In this document: positions 1 to 9,740 of the stretch, one piece after another
How positions within the stretch are numbered: the stretch's first letter is position 1
How the letters are laid out: every line of letters starts with the position of its first letter
NCBI GenBank assembly: GCA_964035545.1
Contig: CAXIUT010000232.1
Location: 1-20,186 of the forward strand
Length of the DNA stretch: 20,186 nt
From: Bugula neritina
Lineage: Eukaryota; Bryozoa; Gymnolaemata; Cheilostomatida; Bugulidae
Direction: 5' to 3'
Program-made: the position numbers and the translations under genes
The notes under the pieces: model-generated
Seen by the model: the letters and a program-made list of their open reading frames with translations, nothing else
Databases searched by the model: none
What the model was told of the DNA's origin: nothing

Positions 1-81
1 CCCAACCCCAACCCCAACCCCAACCCCAACCCCAACCCCAACCCCAACCCCAACCCCAACCCCAACCCCAACCCCAACCCC
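1..81. repeat. Left telomere, (CCCCAA)n
   Basis: Uninterrupted six-base repeats, with AA at every sixth position from base 4 to base 77, ending in CCCC at 78-81. Read towards the chromosome end this is TTGGGG, the telomere of oligohymenophorean ciliates such as Tetrahymena. It is homogeneous, without the mixed TTTGGG units of Paramecium. With the opposite-strand repeat at the other end it shows that the window is a whole chromosome. Confidence 0.98.
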
Positions 82-146
82 ATTGGATAATCAAAATAAA
101 TAAATAATATCTAATAGATAGTAAATCTTTACGTGTGAATAACATT
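82..146 (+). promoter_or_regulatory. Subtelomeric leader and promoter of the Grp94 gene
   Basis: Only 65 bases separate the telomere from the first start codon, so promoter and 5' UTR must lie here or extend into the telomere. The stretch is AT-rich; I see no recognisable box. Confidence 0.35.
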
Positions 147-2534
147 ATGAATAGACTACAACTAAAAGCCCTCATCTTATGTCTGATGTTGGTCTGTAAT
201 ACGATCGCATAGACCGAAGGAGCCACTCAGCAAGACAACACTTACTACTTCAACGCTGAAGTCACAAGGTATTCCCATTCTTATTTAGATTGATGGATAT
301 TTTGATCAACTCTCTCTACTCACAAAAATAGGTCTTTCTTAGATAAGTTATCTCCAATGCATCAGATGCACTGGATAAAATAAGACTTCTGTCTCTTAGT
401 GATCCAGAATTGTTGGGGGATACTAAAGATTTTGAGATCAGAATCGATATCAATGAAGAATAGAAATATATCCAGTTCAGAGATACTGGTATCGGCATGA
501 CTAGAGACGAGTTAGTTAAAAATTTAGGAACAATTGCTAACTCAGATACAACCAAATATATATAACCTTTGAAGGAAGGTAAAATAAACTTGATCGGTCA
601 ATTCGGAGTGGGTTTTTACTCAACTTTCCTTGTAGGAAAAAAGGTGGTAGTAATTTCAAAATCTAATAATGATGATCAACATATCTGGACTTCATAGAGT
701 GCTGCTTCATTTACAGTTGAATAAGATCCAGCTGGAAATACTCTTGGTCGAGGAACTATCGTTAGAATATATCTTAAAGAAGATGCCTTGTAGTTTTTAA
801 ATAGAAAAAAAGTCTCTAAACTAGTGAAGAGATATTCAGAATTTATCGATTTCCCCATTTACATGCATGAATAGAAATAAATAGAAGAAGAAGTTGCAAC
901 TGAATAATAACCCAAAGAATAAAAATCTGATGATTTGTAGGTCAAGTAAAAGACCTAATAGAAATAAAAAATAAAAAGAAAAGTCTGGGAATGGTAAAGA
1001 ATCAACAATAATAAAGCTCTTTGGTTGAGAGATAAGGATGATATCTACGACTAAGATTACATTGATTTTTACAAAAGTATCAGCAAACAATCAAATCCTC
1101 CAATGAACTGGGTTCATTTCAATACTGAAGGATAAATCACTTTTACTTCTATTTTGTATATTCCTAACAGAATTCCCTATGATTTCTACAATAACTACAA
1201 CTCTAGAAAAAATTAACTCAAACTTTATACTCGAAGAGTTTTGCTTGCAGAACAAAATACTGATTTGATCCCTAAATATCTCTCATTTGTGATGGGTGTT
1301 GTTGATTCTAACGATCTCAACGTCAATGTGGCCAGATAGACATTGCAAAATAGCAAAACATTCAAAATTATCAATCAAAGATTAACTAAAAAAGTACTTG
1401 ATATGATTGGATAAGTAGCTAACTACGATTAAATTACAGATGATTAAATAGAAGGATAACTCTAAGAAGATTCTGAAGAATTGGCTCTCATGGAATAACA
1501 AGAATTATAAAAACTTAAAGAAGAAACTAAATAGCAAATGCTTAAAGATAGAAAATAAAGATATGATAGCTTCTACTCAGAATACGGCAAAACATTAAAA
1601 CTTGGTATTCTCTAAGATAAAACCAATAGAAACAAACTAGCCTCACTATCAAGATGGTTTACCACCAGAGATCCTAATGGAAAAACCTCTCTAGATGACT
1701 ATATTAAAAAAATGAAATCGGTTCAAGATCAAATCTACTTCTTTAGCGGATAAGATAAAGCTGTCCTTGAAAAGTCACCTTTAGTTGTCGGACTTGTCAG
1801 AAAAGGATATGAAGTTTTACTTTGCGATGATCCTATCGATTAGTATGTCTTCAACGTTCTCAGATAGTATGAAGGAAAGGTATTTTATCAATTATTTAGA
1901 ATATTGTGAATGTTGGCAAAGGAGATTTCAAGATGCCTGATGATGGAGAAAGAGAACGCAAAGTTCAAAAGTTTTTAGGCAAAAAGTATGAACCCTATGT
2001 TTAATTTGCCAAGAAAATTCTCTTTGAAAAGGTAAATAACGTAATCATTTCAAATCGATTGACTAACGAACCTTGTGTAGTTGTTGCTGACACCTATGGT
2101 CATAGTGCTTTCATGGATAAAATTCAAAAAGCTCAAGTCTTTTCAGGAAATATGAATGAAAACCCTGTCTCAGATTTCAAAAAAATACTAGAAATCAATC
2201 CTCATCATCGAGTCAACCAAATCATTCTCTAAAAATTACAAGTAAATTATTTTTTATTTAGGATAATTCAGCAAATGATTAAACTTAAGAACTAATAGAA
2301 CTACTTTACGAAACAGCAGCTTTCCATTCAGGCTTTTCAGCAAGAGATCCCAACTAATTCGTTAAAAGATTTTATCAAATTTATTCGAAAGCTATGGGAG
2401 TCATCAGCATGGAAAGAAAAGAGCTCTAAGTATAGGACGTATCTCTTGGAGAAGAAGATTACTAAGGTGAAGCACAGGATATCTTGCGAATTAATCCATC
2501 AGATATAAAGGTCGACAAGAACTAAGAAGAATGA
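147..2534 (+). CDS. GRP94: Endoplasmic reticulum Hsp90 chaperone (Grp94/endoplasmin), 775 aa, 3 introns
   Basis: ATP-driven chaperone of the Hsp90 family, predicted for the ER lumen. Residues 1-21 form a signal peptide. The N-terminal ATPase domain follows, with [10 protein letters not shown] (62-71), DTGIGM (106-111) and the lid motif GQFGVGFYS (144-152). An acidic/lysine-rich linker comes next, then the middle domain ([16 protein letters not shown], NVAREtLQ, LGILEDKTNR) and a C-terminal dimerisation domain. The catalytic glutamate, residue 60 in FLREVISN, is written TAA, so it is Glu only under the peritrich code. Introns are 269-288, 1880-1899 and 2242-2261, all 20 nt; removing them restores [30 protein letters not shown] and EKLEDNSANDE. 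Length is normal for Grp94. The protein ends KNEEE with no KDEL/HDEL, so ER retention is unexplained. The signal peptide argues against cytosolic Hsp90; the ER-type sequence argues against mitochondrial TRAP1. Confidence 0.96.
269..288 (+). other. Intron 1 of Grp94, 20 nt
   Basis: GTATTC...TTTAG. It splits the codon for Arg41; splicing restores the family motif [14 protein letters not shown]. Confidence 0.95.
1880..1899 (+). other. Intron 2 of Grp94, 20 nt
   Basis: GTATTT...TTTAG, between codons. Joins LREYEGK to [10 protein letters not shown] in the C-terminal part of the middle domain. Confidence 0.94.
2242..2261 (+). other. Intron 3 of Grp94, 20 nt
   Basis: GTAAAT...TTTAG, between codons. 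Joins IILEKLE to DNSANDETEELIELL. Confidence 0.93.
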
Positions 2535-2610
2535 TATATGGAATCATATAAATAACAAATTGACTAGTTTCTACTTAATTTCAATAATTCATATAATATA
2601 AGTTTCATTA

Positions 2611-3997
2611 ATGTCATTAGCATCAGTGGCATATCGTTCGGTCTAAAGTATAGTTGAAAATTGGACAAGTAAATATCAATACCATATCTCTCTCGTTGAT
2701 TCCAAACCTAACAATGTTAAGTAAGTCGATGATAATATAGATTTATGGTTGAATTCAGTTTGCCACAAGCACAAAAACCTGTGCCAATTGCTACTATTCG
2801 TGTCTACTTTACCTGTACGTCATAAGATCAACTTAACATTACTTTCAGATTTTAGAAAGATTCACTCATTCATAGTCCTAATAAAACTATCAGAAAAAAA
2901 GAAATATAAGTATTGCTATCAATATCTAGAAATGGATTGATGATTCTCTTCAGAAGAAGTTGTTGGTTCGTGAGACAGTGTTTTATTTGGGAACAGCTTA
3001 TGAAAGTACAAGAGTTAAAGATTAAAGACAAGATAATATATTGAGAGAATAAATAAAACCAAAATAAGTTGAATTTGTATGGATTCATCCGGATTTATTG
3101 GCTGATCAGCAAAGAGCTATATAGATAATGTAAAAACCTAAAGATTATGAATAGGTAGTTAAAAACAAACTTCTAAAAAGTTTTAGAGATTTAGATAAGT
3201 AAAATATAGGCGTTATTACTCATCAATAATTTTTAAATCTTATCAAAAATATAGGAGTTAAGTTAACGCCTACAGAATAAAAAGAGTTTTTGAAAAGAGC
3301 TGATCCTTAATAATCAGGTATGGTTGAATTTGAGCATTACGTTCAGGTATCTAAGTAATTTTTCTAAGGTTTATAATCAAAAAGAGAAACTGATATCAAG
3401 TTATAATCGAACTATTAAGAAGAAGTGTTCAGTAGTATATTAATGTTGATAAATGATTAATCTCAAGATATCCAGGACATAATAATATAAAAATTGAGAT
3501 AAAAAGATGTAGATGAGACAGGATTGACTACAATATCTGATGTGAAGACTTGTCTTTAATAGATAAACAAACAATTCAAATAATAAAACAAGCCAGAACC
3601 TCTTACAGTCTTATAAATGACTGATGTTACTAAAGATATCACTGATGCTCATGGATATAAATAAATACCATATTAAAAAATACATAAATTCATTATAAAT
3701 TATAAAATTAAACAACTATCTACTGGAAGAACCAACTCGAGAATCAATAATTTAGAAGTTCATCTGCAGGAGCTCTTTTCTAAGGGTGATTAGAAAAAGA
3801 ATGGAAAAATCAAACTTGATACCCTTGAGGAAGTGTTGAAGAAATCAGATAAAATAAAGTTGACAAGAGCACAACTATATCTTTTGAAGAGTTTGCTTTT
3901 GGCAGATGTTAAAGGTGAAGTTAGCTATGTTGATAATTCAAAGTTTTTGGCTTAACTTATCAAAAGACTATATCTCAATAGTTCCAAAAAGAAATGA
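2611..3997 (+). CDS. EF-hand-like protein of unknown role, 448 aa, 2 introns
   Basis: Cytosolic-looking protein without signal or membrane segment. Around residues 180-200 a helix-loop-helix resembles an EF-hand: loop DKENIGVITHQE keeps Asp1, Gly6, Ile8 and Glu12, flanked by hydrophobic helices. A second degenerate loop follows about 35 residues later (DPEESGMVEFEH), and a third near 380 (DEKKNGKIKLDT). Only the first has a plausible Ca2+-ligand set, so calcium binding is uncertain. Residues 1-150 match no family I recognise. Introns 2721-2740 and 2910-2929, both 20 nt, are each required to continue the frame; the spliced length is 449 codons including TGA. Tandem with Grp94, 76 bases downstream. 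Without comparison I call it hypothetical with EF-hand-like repeats. Confidence 0.85.
2721..2740 (+). other. Intron 1 of EF-hand-like gene, 20 nt
   Basis: GTAAGT...TATAG. Without it the frame runs into a less plausible reading; with it KPNNVKFMVEFSLPQAQK is continuous. Confidence 0.9.
2910..2929 (+). other. Intron 2 of EF-hand-like gene, 20 nt
   Basis: GTATTG...TCTAG. Joins TIRKKEIE to KWIDDSLQKKLLVRE. Confidence 0.9.
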
Positions 3998-4068
3998 TCA
4001 ATCATTATCATATAATTTAAAAATAAAATGAATTAGATAGTATAAAATATTGATATTGACTGTCTGAA
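3998..4068. other. Convergent intergenic region, 71 bases
   Basis: Holds the 3' ends of the EF-hand-like gene (+) and the unknown gene (-). AT-rich; no hairpin or conserved element recognised. The 3' UTRs must be tiny or overlap. Confidence 0.6.
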
Positions 4069-5250
4069 TCATTCTGTATGGTCCATCAATTCTACAGCAT
4101 CTTGCAGCAAATCATCATCAAAATCTTCATTGATATGTAGCAAAAAGTGCAAGGCAATCTCTTTAGGATCAAGAATTTTCTTGACATTGACTGTAAACTA
4201 ATCTACATCTCCGTTTTCATACTAACTCTCTATCAAAGTAGCACTATCAAATCCAGGTACATAATACTTGGTACGATAAGTACATTGCCATTCATCATAA
4301 GCAATTATCTTCTCACTCTCGTTGTTTACGTAGTACACAGGACTGGTTTAAACTTTTCCTTATAAGAAATAAAAAGTTCTAAACATAGAAATCGGACCCA
4401 AGTACATATAGTCAATCTGATAGTCATTGTACTTCTCAGCAAATGAATATTTGGTCTCTCTGATAGTAGATGTATTTAGATCAACAACAAAGTTGTTATT
4501 GACGACTCCTTCTTTGTTAAATGCTCGATTTTCAGTTTTATTGGAGACACAGACCATGCAAAATGAATCACGTTTATTTTACCATAAACTGGTAATAGCC
4601 ATTTCTACTTTGTTCATGTTGTAGGGTTATCCAATAGTATTTTTTATTTTGTGGTGATTGTAAGTTCCTTTGGGACTATCACGTAAATCAAAAGTTTTGA
4701 ATTATATTTCTTAATCATTTCTTGGTTTAAACCAAGCTATCATTGAATGATTATTCACTTTCCTTGATATGTATTCATGAGTCCACTGGTTTTCAATTGA
4801 TTCGTAGTGTCCTACAGGTTTGCAGTCGACGATTGGGTAATGATAATAAGTAAGAATAAATCTGTTGTCGTTGTATTGTCCTGATTCTTTCACACATAGT
4901 AGTCTGGTGTCATAGAATGTTTAGATATCGGATTGATCAGATTCTTAATGGGCAAACTGATGGTCGATATATGTGAATTTATGAGTCTAGAGATCAAGAA
5001 TGCTGATTCTGTTTTATCTTGGTTCTAATACAGCTACTTCCCTTTCTGAAAGCATTCCGAACGAATCAACACTCTTTTAAAATCCATGTTCAAAAATGAT
5101 TTTACCATTTTTATCACTATGAACGATAGATTCCTTGCCGACGCCTGGCATGCCCAGAAAGACGAAGGTTTCCTTTAGAGCAGTAGAGAGGAAAAGTATT
5201 TTGAGGTAGCGTTTGGCTAATTTGACTTGATACTTGCTCTTAAGAAGCAT
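4069..5250 (-). CDS. Unknown protein, 393 aa, intronless
   Basis: One uninterrupted frame from ATG (5250-5248) to TGA (4071-4069), with an in-frame TGA 24 bases upstream that fixes this ATG as the first possible start. I do not recognise the family. The first 35 residues mix basic and hydrophobic residues (LKILFLSTAL, TFVFLGMPGVG) but are not a clean signal peptide. The rest is rich in Tyr, Asp and Asn with short strand-like stretches (REVAVLEPRENRISILDL, NNNFVVDLNTSTI), compatible with a beta-propeller-like fold but without WD or kelch signatures. The tail is acidic. It is transcribed divergently from the 5426 gene and converges on the EF-hand-like gene. Confidence 0.85.
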
Positions 5251-5425
5251 AAAATGAAAAAAGAATTGATATTATCAGTCTCTGATAATTTGGTTGATAT
5301 ATATAGCTTGATATAATTATGAATGATATAAAATGAACTAGTAAAAAATGTATTTTTATATTCATTGTAAATTTTTGTTGACATTTTAGTAGTTTATATT
5401 GGTATAATCAATAATAAAAATAGCA
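5251..5425. promoter_or_regulatory. Divergent promoter region, 175 bases
   Basis: The largest gap on the chromosome, between two divergent start codons, so both promoters should lie here. It is very AT-rich with several TATA-like stretches, none distinguishable from background. Confidence 0.5.
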
Positions 5426-6906
5426 ATGGATAAACCTAAGGTCCCTCCCTTATACCCGAACCTTAGATATGATCAACTAGGAACCACTTTCCATCGCTCT
5501 ACTTCTAAATAGGTTAGATATTCCTGTCATGATCTACGTTTTTCCATCTCTAACTCCAAACCTCAACCTTCTAAACCTTGTCTCAGTCCCATCGCTTCTT
5601 AGCTGAAAAATCCATAATAAAAATTTGCTAAAACTCATTATCCCTCCTCAGATTTAGTAGAAGCACATTCTTCAACTTTTTATCCGAGAAAAACAAGATA
5701 CAAACCGATATATTAACCATCACAAAAGATATCACGTTCTTAAGAAATGGATTATATTCGTAATGGTTTTCCTCTAAGAAAGAAAAAAAACAGGAGAGCA
5801 GCAATTTCTTAAATTATTGCTTAAATTATCAGATTCATCTAGTCCTCAAAATAGGAAAAGTCCAGAATCAATAAAACCTACTTTATTTGATGAAAAAACA
5901 TTAAAATAAAAGTAGAAGTAGAAGGGACCAAAGTTAAAAGCAAGGACTACTTTAAATTGGGTGAAAAAGAGATATTGTGTGAATAGAGATAAATAGATGG
6001 GTTATTTTCTCAATAGCATGAACTCTACTCAATAGTTCTAATAAAGAAAAACCCCATTTTGATTTATAATTCTATTTGGATTCAACTAAATATCAAAATA
6101 ATTATAACATCGATGAATAGTTTCAACGAATGCATAATCCTTAATGTAGTTCTTATATAAAATTGGAAAACCACTGCTCCACCATTCTTTACTCTCAACT
6201 TTATGAGTACTGCTTTTCTTCTTATTCTGTCGAAAAAGTTAAAGACTTAGCTCAATGATCATCTTCTTATATTTGAGAAAGCTCCACTTAAAATAACTTA
6301 TGATCCTGAAGATAAAGAAGTAAAGATGGTTAGATATAGATTTTATTGAAGATGTGGGAAGGATAGTATAGATAACAAGGATAATCAGCTATGCTATTCG
6401 CAATTGATTTATAGTTATTAGGGAAGAAAGGAGTACAATATCTTCCTCTGGGAGATAAAGATAGTGTTCTTAAGATCACTTCTAAGCCTTATTCTTAAGA
6501 GGAAAATAAAAGTGTCAAGAATGATAAAAAGGAAGGTAAAAGTGTTGATTTTGTAAGTTAGAGACAACAATTTTTAAATAAATTTAAAACAGCAGATAAT
6601 TACAAAAACAAAAAAGTTCAAAAAGATTTTACCCAAAAAATATATGAACTATTAGTATAATCTAAATAGTTAAGAAAAAATGTATTGTATAGAGTAAGAG
6701 AAGAGCCAGAAATAATAAATAACGAATAAAATATGAAAGAAGATAAACAATAAACATAAATTAATAAAAAATAATAGAATTCTAATCAGAATAACAATAA
6801 TGAAGATTTTACCAAAATGAATACTTTTAATATCAATAATTTAGTAACAAAAAACAAATTATCCCTTCAAGATCTCCAAATCATATAAAAAACTTATAAA
6901 ATCTGA
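5426..6906 (+). CDS. Unknown charged protein, about 460-475 aa, at least 3 introns
   Basis: I recognise no family. The N-terminus is proline/serine-rich (DKPKVPPLYPNLRYDQLG), followed by a Lys/Glu-rich stretch; a central segment (TYDPEDKEILLKMWEGEY, AMLFAIDLELLGKKGV) looks globular; the last 130 residues are Lys/Asn/Glu-rich with low complexity. Introns 5760-5778 (19 nt) and 6320-6339 (20 nt) are well supported. The middle is ambiguous. A canonical 20-nt intron at 5977-5996 leaves a frame open to 6319 (473 aa), but that reading is unusually hydrophobic between about 6020 and 6250. The neighbouring frame over the same bases reads like a soluble protein (HFDLEFYLDSTKY). Using it would need a GC-AG 20-nt intron at 6016-6035 and a 22-nt intron at 6229-6250 (459 aa). 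Both models end at the same TGA. Confidence 0.7.
5760..5778 (+). other. Intron of the 5426-6906 gene, 19 nt
   Basis: GTAATG...CTAAG. Splicing gives EEMDYIQRKKTGEQQFLKLL and removes a frame that stops at TGA. Confidence 0.85.
5977..5996 (+). other. Probable intron of the 5426-6906 gene, 20 nt
   Basis: GTGTGA...AATAG. Needed in both splice models of this gene, though the downstream reading frame remains ambiguous. Confidence 0.6.
6320..6339 (+). other. Intron of the 5426-6906 gene, 20 nt
   Basis: GTAAAG...TATAG. Joins TYDPEDKE to ILLKMWEGEY; unspliced, the frame meets TGA at 6347. Confidence 0.88.
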
Positions 6907-7002
6907 ATATTAACTTTATTTGATACTATTACTATCTAATGATATATTTTATGATATAAAACAATAGAATCTAAATATTTAATATAACCAAATATAACAA
7001 CC

Positions 7003-9653
7003 ATGGACATCAGCTAGTAGAAATACAAAAAAATTATTAATGACTATCGACCTCTCTTCGCTAATCTTCTCAGTTAAAATCCGATCAACCCCACCAAACG
7101 CCACACTGACAAACAAAATAGAAACCTCAAATACATCCTCACCAAATCTGTACTATCAGATAACTATCCATACTACAGTCCCGTCCTTCAGTAGGCTCTA
7201 GAATAGATAAAATCTTCTTTGACTGATAGTAGTCCCTAAACAAAAGCATTGGGTTTGCGATTGATACGCGTTTTACCTCTTCTTTTGCGGATAAAGTTGA
7301 TAGAAATGTGCTAAAATGTATCTTTTATTCTAAATAGTAAATAGTCAATGTGGTGGTCAGTCGGTAGAAATAAATCAATGGTTTTGGATATTAGACTGCA
7401 GCTGATCTAACAGAATTACTCATGTCGGTGTACTAACTTACAAATCAAAGCTAAGATATCTATTTCGATGTCAATCAAAGAATATTAACCATCTTTTCTA
7501 GATATTTTTAGTATGCCTTTCAAGGAGATAAAAGTGTATTGAGAAATGGATGTGAGGTTTTGAGGAATATATTTTGTTATTTGGGATATAGAATCAGCAG
7601 AAAAGATTATCTATAAAATAAATTGGTTATCAAAATTATGCATATCTTTTTGCCTCATTCGCTGATCAATAAACAAGATGTGGCTAATCAATCTATAAGC
7701 AATTTCGATAGAAAAAAAAATAACAAGAAGTTGTTCAGCATTATTATTCAATTAAGATAACTTGAAGGAAGAATAAAAGTAAGAACTCTTTATGGTTTTT
7801 GCTGTCTAGTAAGTTATCTTCCTGATCCTGATTGTGAACTTCTTTAGCTTCTGGGTAAATAAATTTTATAAGTGATGTAAAATATATCAGAATGTGATGT
7901 TCTTTTGGATTGTTTCAGTTGTCTTTTGGTTCTAGTATTCCAGTAACAACCTTATCACATTCGTAATATTCTTATCAAAAGATGGGTCTTCCTTTTTGAA
8001 TAAATTTCTTTCAAAAAATAATATCTAGAATACTATATATCTTTGCTTTAGGTGTGCGGGTAAAGCAGCTATTAGATTCCAAATCGAGTGGCATATAAGT
8101 TAGCCATGCTATGTTTATAGATAACTAAACATTTGCAACAACAATATAGTAGGTTTCTTATTTACAACAAAGCCTGTAAAATAATATTGAAAATCAGTCG
8201 TAATTCATGCCGCAATAATCCTAGCAACAATCTCTTACTAACTATCTTCCAATATGATTGGTTCATAGATAGAATAAACCAAGACAACGATCTCTTCAAA
8301 TCTGAGTTTCTGATTGCTCTTCTTCACCATGCAGTTAGCAATCCTCTTCCCCCAACTTCTAATCATCTTTTAGATATTCTTGATATCGCGCATAGACTTA
8401 TCGATTGGAAATGCACCAGTAAAGAGTAGACTCATATACCTACTCTTAAATTTGCATTTGACATGTATTTGATTACACTTGGTTGGGCATGTAACATCCT
8501 CTCCAAAAGTCCAACTGAAGGTACTGGCCTTTAAGGTGTTGTTTCTGGATTGATCAATCGATGCAATGATCCCAGCATCTACTTCCTTTTCAAATTCAAG
8601 TTGATTAGTAGGTTACTAGAGATAGATTGGTACAAAGATAACTACAAGTATTTACAAGGTGCACAGTTAAATTTTCAATTTATCTAAGATGAAATTCAAG
8701 TGGTAATGATGCCTAAAAATCCAAAGCCTATATTTTCATATGAATACAGTTTGACATTTGACGGATAGATCTAATCCCGTAAATAGATATAATACATAAA
8801 AATAATAATAGATCTTCTGAATAAAATACCTAAAATCCATAGCAACTATGCCTAGCAAATCCAAAACATCATCATTGAATATCACAGATATCTCAACTAA
8901 ATATAAATCAGATAGGATGCCAATAAAGAACTTATCAACTGCTTGCAGACTCTAGAAGCAGATTATTATTTCAATTAGTCACAGAGTCATTTTCTTTTAG
9001 CTGCTCTTCCGACAGCTATGACTTCTAATCTGCATCATGAAACGAATTTGGAAGGAATATTGCTTCATTCTCCTAATTAGACTCTTGAATGCGAAGATGA
9101 TGTCAATATTTTTGGACCTATGTCGCCAGTGCAACTAACTATCAAATTGAATCCTCACTCGTCGTATTCGTCAGCTTATGTGCATATCAAGAAAAACCAA
9201 TGGGTGCAGACTCAAAATGAGTAGAAGTTGGTGATATCTTCAGGAATATAAAAGAAATAGATTCCCTTTTAGTCATCGATAATTGATATAAAGATCGATC
9301 GGATAGGAACTCTTCATTTTTAGATCTGGAAGGGAACAGAAAGCGATACTCTACTTGGTTCTGGTTCGTATCGTATTAAACGGCATTTGAAATGGTTGAA
9401 AGTCAACCATCTTAAAATAATAGATGGAATACATACGAAAGCTTACTTCAAATAAACATAATTATGCTAAAGATAATCTTATATATCTTGCTATTATGGA
9501 TAGCCTATTATGATACAGATACTTAAAAATGAGAACTAGGTTGTGGTGGGAGTTAACAATAAATAGATATGGAATTAGATTAGAGATTTTGTGCCTGCTA
9601 TGGTGCATTAGTTGTCCACTGGGGCGGCTGAGATAGTTGATTGTCTATCGTGA
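7003..9653 (+). CDS. Large alpha-solenoid-like protein, 876 aa, 1 intron
   Basis: The biggest protein on the chromosome. One 20-nt intron (7318-7337) joins LIEMCE-N to EIVNVVVSREKE; afterwards a single frame runs over 2.3 kb to TGA at 9651. Residues up to about 600 are dominated by amphipathic helical stretches rich in Leu/Ile (KALGLRLIRVLPLL, CEVLRNIFCYLGYRI, LLELLGKEILEVMENI), as in HEAT/ARM scaffolds. The region after about 700 looks strand-rich (VQLTIKLNPHSSYSSAYVHI, IIDIKIDRIGTLHFEIW), like a beta-sandwich appendage. This helical-trunk plus C-terminal sandwich layout recalls adaptin-type coat subunits, but I see no diagnostic motif, so that is only a suggestion. No signal peptide or clear membrane segment. 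Confidence 0.87.
7318..7337 (+). other. Intron of the alpha-solenoid gene, 20 nt
   Basis: GTATCT...AATAG, between codons. The only 20-nt GT-AG interval found that connects the two open frames. Confidence 0.9.
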
Positions 9654-9740
9654 ATTCATATTATCTCATTATCATAAGTATTAATCATGATAATTAGGAT
9701 TTAATATCATTAATAAAAACTAATAATAATACAGATATTA
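9654..9740. other. Convergent intergenic region, 87 bases
   Basis: Contains the 3' ends of the alpha-solenoid (+) and WD-repeat (-) genes. An AATAAA occurs at 9712-9717 on the + strand; in sequence this AT-rich that may be chance. Confidence 0.5.

Noticed and set aside
1-81. Short tandem repeat or CRISPR-like array at the left end
   Set aside because: Six-base units without spacers, mirrored by the complement at the other end: telomeres.
316-1090. Minus-strand standard-code ORFs opposite the Grp94 gene
   Set aside because: They are antisense shadows of the Grp94 coding sequence, which aligns to Hsp90 throughout on the + strand once TAA/TAG are read as Glu.
147-2534. Grp94 as a pseudogene because of many TAA/TAG codons
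   Set aside because: All such codons are sense codons in this code, domains are complete, and three introns splice precisely into family motifs.
5977-6046. A 46-nt intron (6001-6046) linking the two frames in the 5426-6906 gene
   Set aside because: It fits the frame arithmetic but is more than twice the length of every secure intron here.
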